Origin: Cytophagales bacterium
GTDB lineage: Bacteria; Bacteroidota; Bacteroidia; Cytophagales; UBA9547
Length of the DNA stretch: 8,073 nucleotides
Assembly: GCA_003476475.1 (NCBI GenBank)
Contig: DMUD01000298.1
Coordinates: 1-8,073, forward strand
Direction: 5' to 3'
This document shows positions 5,840 through 8,073 of this stretch, in pieces. The translations under genes were made by a program, and so were the position numbers. Position 1 is the first letter of the stretch. Each line of letters starts with the position of its first letter. Under the pieces are notes generated by a model. The model was not told where the DNA came from and did no database searches. It saw nothing but the letters and a program-made list of their open reading frames with translations.

Positions 5840-8041
5840 ATGAATTTTCGATTTACTATTTTAGTTACATTATTTGTTGTGGTGCAGGTTTCTCTTCTTG
5901 CCCAAACATTGAAGCACAAGCAGGCGAATAGAAATTACCGTAATTTTTCGTATTCCAAAGCCATTGACTATTACGAAAAAATTGACCACAAAAGTGTGGA
6001 AGTCAAAAGGCAGCTAGCCGAAAGTTATTACATCTCGGGCAATTTGCCCAAAGCGGAGTTTTGGTACGAACAGGTGGCAACTTCGCCCGATGCACATCCT
6101 TCCAATTATTACCGCTATGCTTTTATGTTGCGTGCCAACGGAAAATACGATGAAGCGGCAAAATGGATAGAAAAATTTGGCGAAACCCACCCAACCGATT
6201 CAAGGTTTGTAGAATTCAAAGCCAATAAACAGCTGGTTGATAAACTAAAAAATGACCAGGGCATATACAAGATTCTTCATTTGGAGGTCAATTCTGATCA
6301 CCAAGATTTTGCCACCGTATTTTATCAAAATACGATTGTTTTTTCATCTACTAGAGAGAAAGAGGGCGCAATCATCAAAAAGAAAAAATGGAACGGAAAC
6401 AGCCTCCCTTATTTGGACATATATGAAGCTAAGATTGCAGATGATGGTCAGTTGAAAGATGTGTTGCCATTTGAAGAAGCTGAACATTTGAATAAGAGGT
6501 TTCACGAAGGTCCAGTTTCCTTTTCTGAAGATGGCAAGTATATGGTGTACACCCGAAATGCCTATGATGAAAAAGCCAATGACGGCACTGTCAATTTGGA
6601 ATTATTTTCTACCGAAAAAATAGACAGTGCTTGGGTAAACGAAACGGAGCTATCCTTTAATCACAAAGAATATTCATGTGGCCAGCCTAGCCTTTCTGCC
6701 GATGGAAAAACAATGTATTTTACGGCCAATTTTCCTGATTCCTATGGTGGTACCGATATTTACAAATCGGTGAGGCTTTCGGACAACAACTGGAGTAAAC
6801 CTGAAAATTTGGGCAGCACCATCAATACAGAAGGAAACGAAATGTTCCCTTTTTATCATATAAGCGGCTTATTGTTCTTTGCTTCCGACGGCCACGTAGG
6901 TTTGGGTGGTTTGGACTTATTTCTTTCGATCGAAAAACCAACAGGGTTTGACAATGTTCTGAATTTGGGCGCACCACTTAATTCTACGCGCGATGATTTT
7001 GCTTTTATTATGAACAAAGAATCGAAAAATGGGTATTTTTCTTCCAATAGGGATGGCGGAAAGGGAGATGATGACATTTACGCTGTTACCCTTTTGAAAT
7101 ATTTTGATATACCTAAAGTTTTGAAAGGAATAGCGAGAAACAAATCCACTGGCAAGGCATTAGCTAATGTAATGGTGCAACTGTCCGATTCAACAGGAAA
7201 AGATATTCTAACCTTCAATACTGGCAATGACGGTTCATACATGTTTGATGTTAAAACTGATGAAAAGTATGTCTTGAAGGGATTTAAGTCGCACCACAAA
7301 GTTGCGTTCAATACTGTAAGTACTGCTGGTTTCGAGCGCACTATTATTTCTGATTTATTGCTTGAGGACATCAATATATCGATAGTAGAGATGGCAGATG
7401 ACAAAATGACTCCAAAACCTTTAGAAGGTGTAAAAGTGAAAATTGCCAACAACAAAACAGGTACTTCAGAAACATACAATTCACTAGCTACAGGCGATTT
7501 GAAAAAAGTTTTAGAGCAAAATTTGAATGAAGATGCAGATTACACCTTGGTATTTGAGAAAAATGGATATGTGCCTAAAACAGTGAAGTTAAAAAAAGAC
7601 ATGAATACCGAAGGCGAGTATAAGGTGGAAGCTAAAATGGAGAAAATGAATGTAAATGTTGAACTAACTGAAAGTTTGGCCTTGAATCCCATTTATTTCG
7701 ATTTGAATAGCTCTGTCATTACAGAAGCGGCTAAGGTAGAACTGCAAAAGATTGTAGATTTGATGAAGCAATTTCCCTCTTTGGAAATTGAGTTGGGCTC
7801 ACATACCGACTGTAGGGAGTCGGTGAAATACAACCAATGGTTGTCCGATAGAAGGGCAAAAGCTTCTGCACTATGGATTGCCAATAGAATTCCCAATCCT
7901 AAAAGAATTTATGGCAAAGGATATGGAGAGACAAAATTGGTGAACAACTGCGCTTGCGAGGGAAAACAAATTTCCAAGTGCGACGAGGGTCAACACCAGG
8001 CAAATCGAAGAACGGAATTCAGAATTTCCAAGGTTAAATAA
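5840..8041 (+). CDS. PorE-like OmpA family protein: TPR, PD40 propeller, carboxypeptidase-regulatory-like and OmpA peptidoglycan-binding domains
   Basis: A 733-residue exported protein. The ATG at 5840 gives a signal peptide with a hydrophobic core at residues 6-20 and likely cleavage near LLAQ (residues 19-22); no lipobox cysteine is seen, so it is probably a soluble periplasmic protein rather than a lipoprotein. Domains: TPR-like helices (aa ~25-140, e.g. AIDYYEKI, AESYYISGNLPKAEFWYEQV); WD40-like PD40 beta-propeller (aa ~150-420, with SFSEDGKYMVYT, SLSADGKTMYFTAN, GGTDIY, GLGGLDLF and YFSSNRDGGKGDDDIY); a carboxypeptidase-regulatory-like Ig fold (aa ~425-500, GKALANVMVQL, NDGSYMFD); a second, more diverged fold of that type (aa ~510-598); and an OmpA C-terminal domain (aa ~605-733). 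In the last, SHTD and NQWLSDRRA supply D657 and R672, equivalent to the Asp and Arg of E. coli OmpA that hold diaminopimelate. The domain order matches PorE of P. gingivalis, which links the T9SS to peptidoglycan. Inferred job: cell-wall anchor for the upstream PorP/SprF protein and adhesin. Ends in TAA. Confidence 0.92.
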   Translation: MNFRFTILVTLFVVVQVSLLAQTLKHKQANRNYRNFSYSKAIDYYEKIDHKSVEVKRQLAESYYISGNLPKAEFWYEQVATSPDAHPSNYYRYAFMLRANGKYDEAAKWIEKFGETHPTDSRFVEFKANKQLVDKLKNDQGIYKILHLEVNSDHQDFATVFYQNTIVFSSTREKEGAIIKKKKWNGNSLPYLDIYEAKIADDGQLKDVLPFEEAEHLNKRFHEGPVSFSEDGKYMVYTRNAYDEKANDGTVNLELFSTEKIDSAWVNETELSFNHKEYSCGQPSLSADGKTMYFTANFPDSYGGTDIYKSVRLSDNNWSKPENLGSTINTEGNEMFPFYHISGLLFFASDGHVGLGGLDLFLSIEKPTGFDNVLNLGAPLNSTRDDFAFIMNKESKNGYFSSNRDGGKGDDDIYAVTLLKYFDIPKVLKGIARNKSTGKALANVMVQLSDSTGKDILTFNTGNDGSYMFDVKTDEKYVLKGFKSHHKVAFNTVSTAGFERTIISDLLLEDINISIVEMADDKMTPKPLEGVKVKIANNKTGTSETYNSLATGDLKKVLEQNLNEDADYTLVFEKNGYVPKTVKLKKDMNTEGEYKVEAKMEKMNVNVELTESLALNPIYFDLNSSVITEAAKVELQKIVDLMKQFPSLEIELGSHTDCRESVKYNQWLSDRRAKASALWIANRIPNPKRIYGKGYGETKLVNNCACEGKQISKCDEGQHQANRRTEFRISKVK

Positions 8042-8060
8042 ACACTTGTTTTTGAAGCAT

Positions 8061-8073
8061 AAAAAAAGCCTAA
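8061..8073 (+). terminator. Possible left arm of a terminator hairpin, cut by window end
   Basis: Seven A residues followed by GCCTAA lie 19 bases after the stop of the last gene. This is how the left arm of many bidirectional rho-independent terminators begins (A-run then GCC, later mirrored by GGC then a T-run). The right arm is not in the window, so this is only a suggestion from position and composition. It would fit the end of the three-gene unit. Confidence 0.25.

Noticed and set aside
7078..7479. Minus-strand open frame of 133 codons under the PorE-like gene
   Set aside because: The + strand frame has clear domains throughout this stretch; the antisense product has no recognisable features.

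Overview
The window looks like chromosome from a member of the Bacteroidota. The main reason is protein content. It holds a large secreted repeat protein ending in the gliding-motility-associated (CHU_C, type B) C-terminal sorting domain, a PorP/SprF-family outer-membrane protein, and a PorE-like lipid-free periplasmic protein (TPR, WD40-like PD40, carboxypeptidase-regulatory-like and OmpA domains). All are hallmarks of the type IX secretion system (T9SS), which is essentially confined to this phylum. Short intergenic gaps without a Shine-Dalgarno sequence and fairly AT-leaning DNA fit the same phylum. Genus and species cannot be told from this sequence.

Layout: three genes, all on the + strand, tightly packed. 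(1) 1-4848 is the 3' part of a giant surface protein (1615 codons visible; the 5' end lies outside the window). It consists of about 12 tandem Ig-like repeats of ~78 residues (1-2775), six cadherin/Ig-like repeats of ~100 residues (2776-4560) and a type B sorting domain (4561-4845). (2) After 32 bases, 4881-5822 encodes a PorP/SprF-family outer-membrane barrel. (3) After 17 bases, 5840-8041 encodes a PorE/OmpA-like peptidoglycan-binding protein. The last 32 bases are non-coding and may begin a terminator.

Working model (inference from family knowledge): the three genes form one transcription unit for exporting and holding a long filamentous adhesin. The adhesin crosses the outer membrane through the T9SS, directed by its C-terminal domain. 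The PorP/SprF protein is its dedicated partner in the outer membrane, as SprF is for SprB in Flavobacterium johnsoniae. The OmpA-domain protein would tie the assembly to the cell wall from the periplasm. This architecture is known in outline.

The less ordinary part is the internal organisation of the adhesin. It has an expanded block of near-uniform 78-residue units with exactly two cysteines each at a fixed spacing of 49. This is followed by three divergent units, and then by six domains in an alpha-beta-beta-alpha-beta-beta order that suggests duplication of a three-domain block. No RNA genes, CRISPR arrays, insertion sequences or integrase genes were seen, and no sign of frameshift or gene decay.
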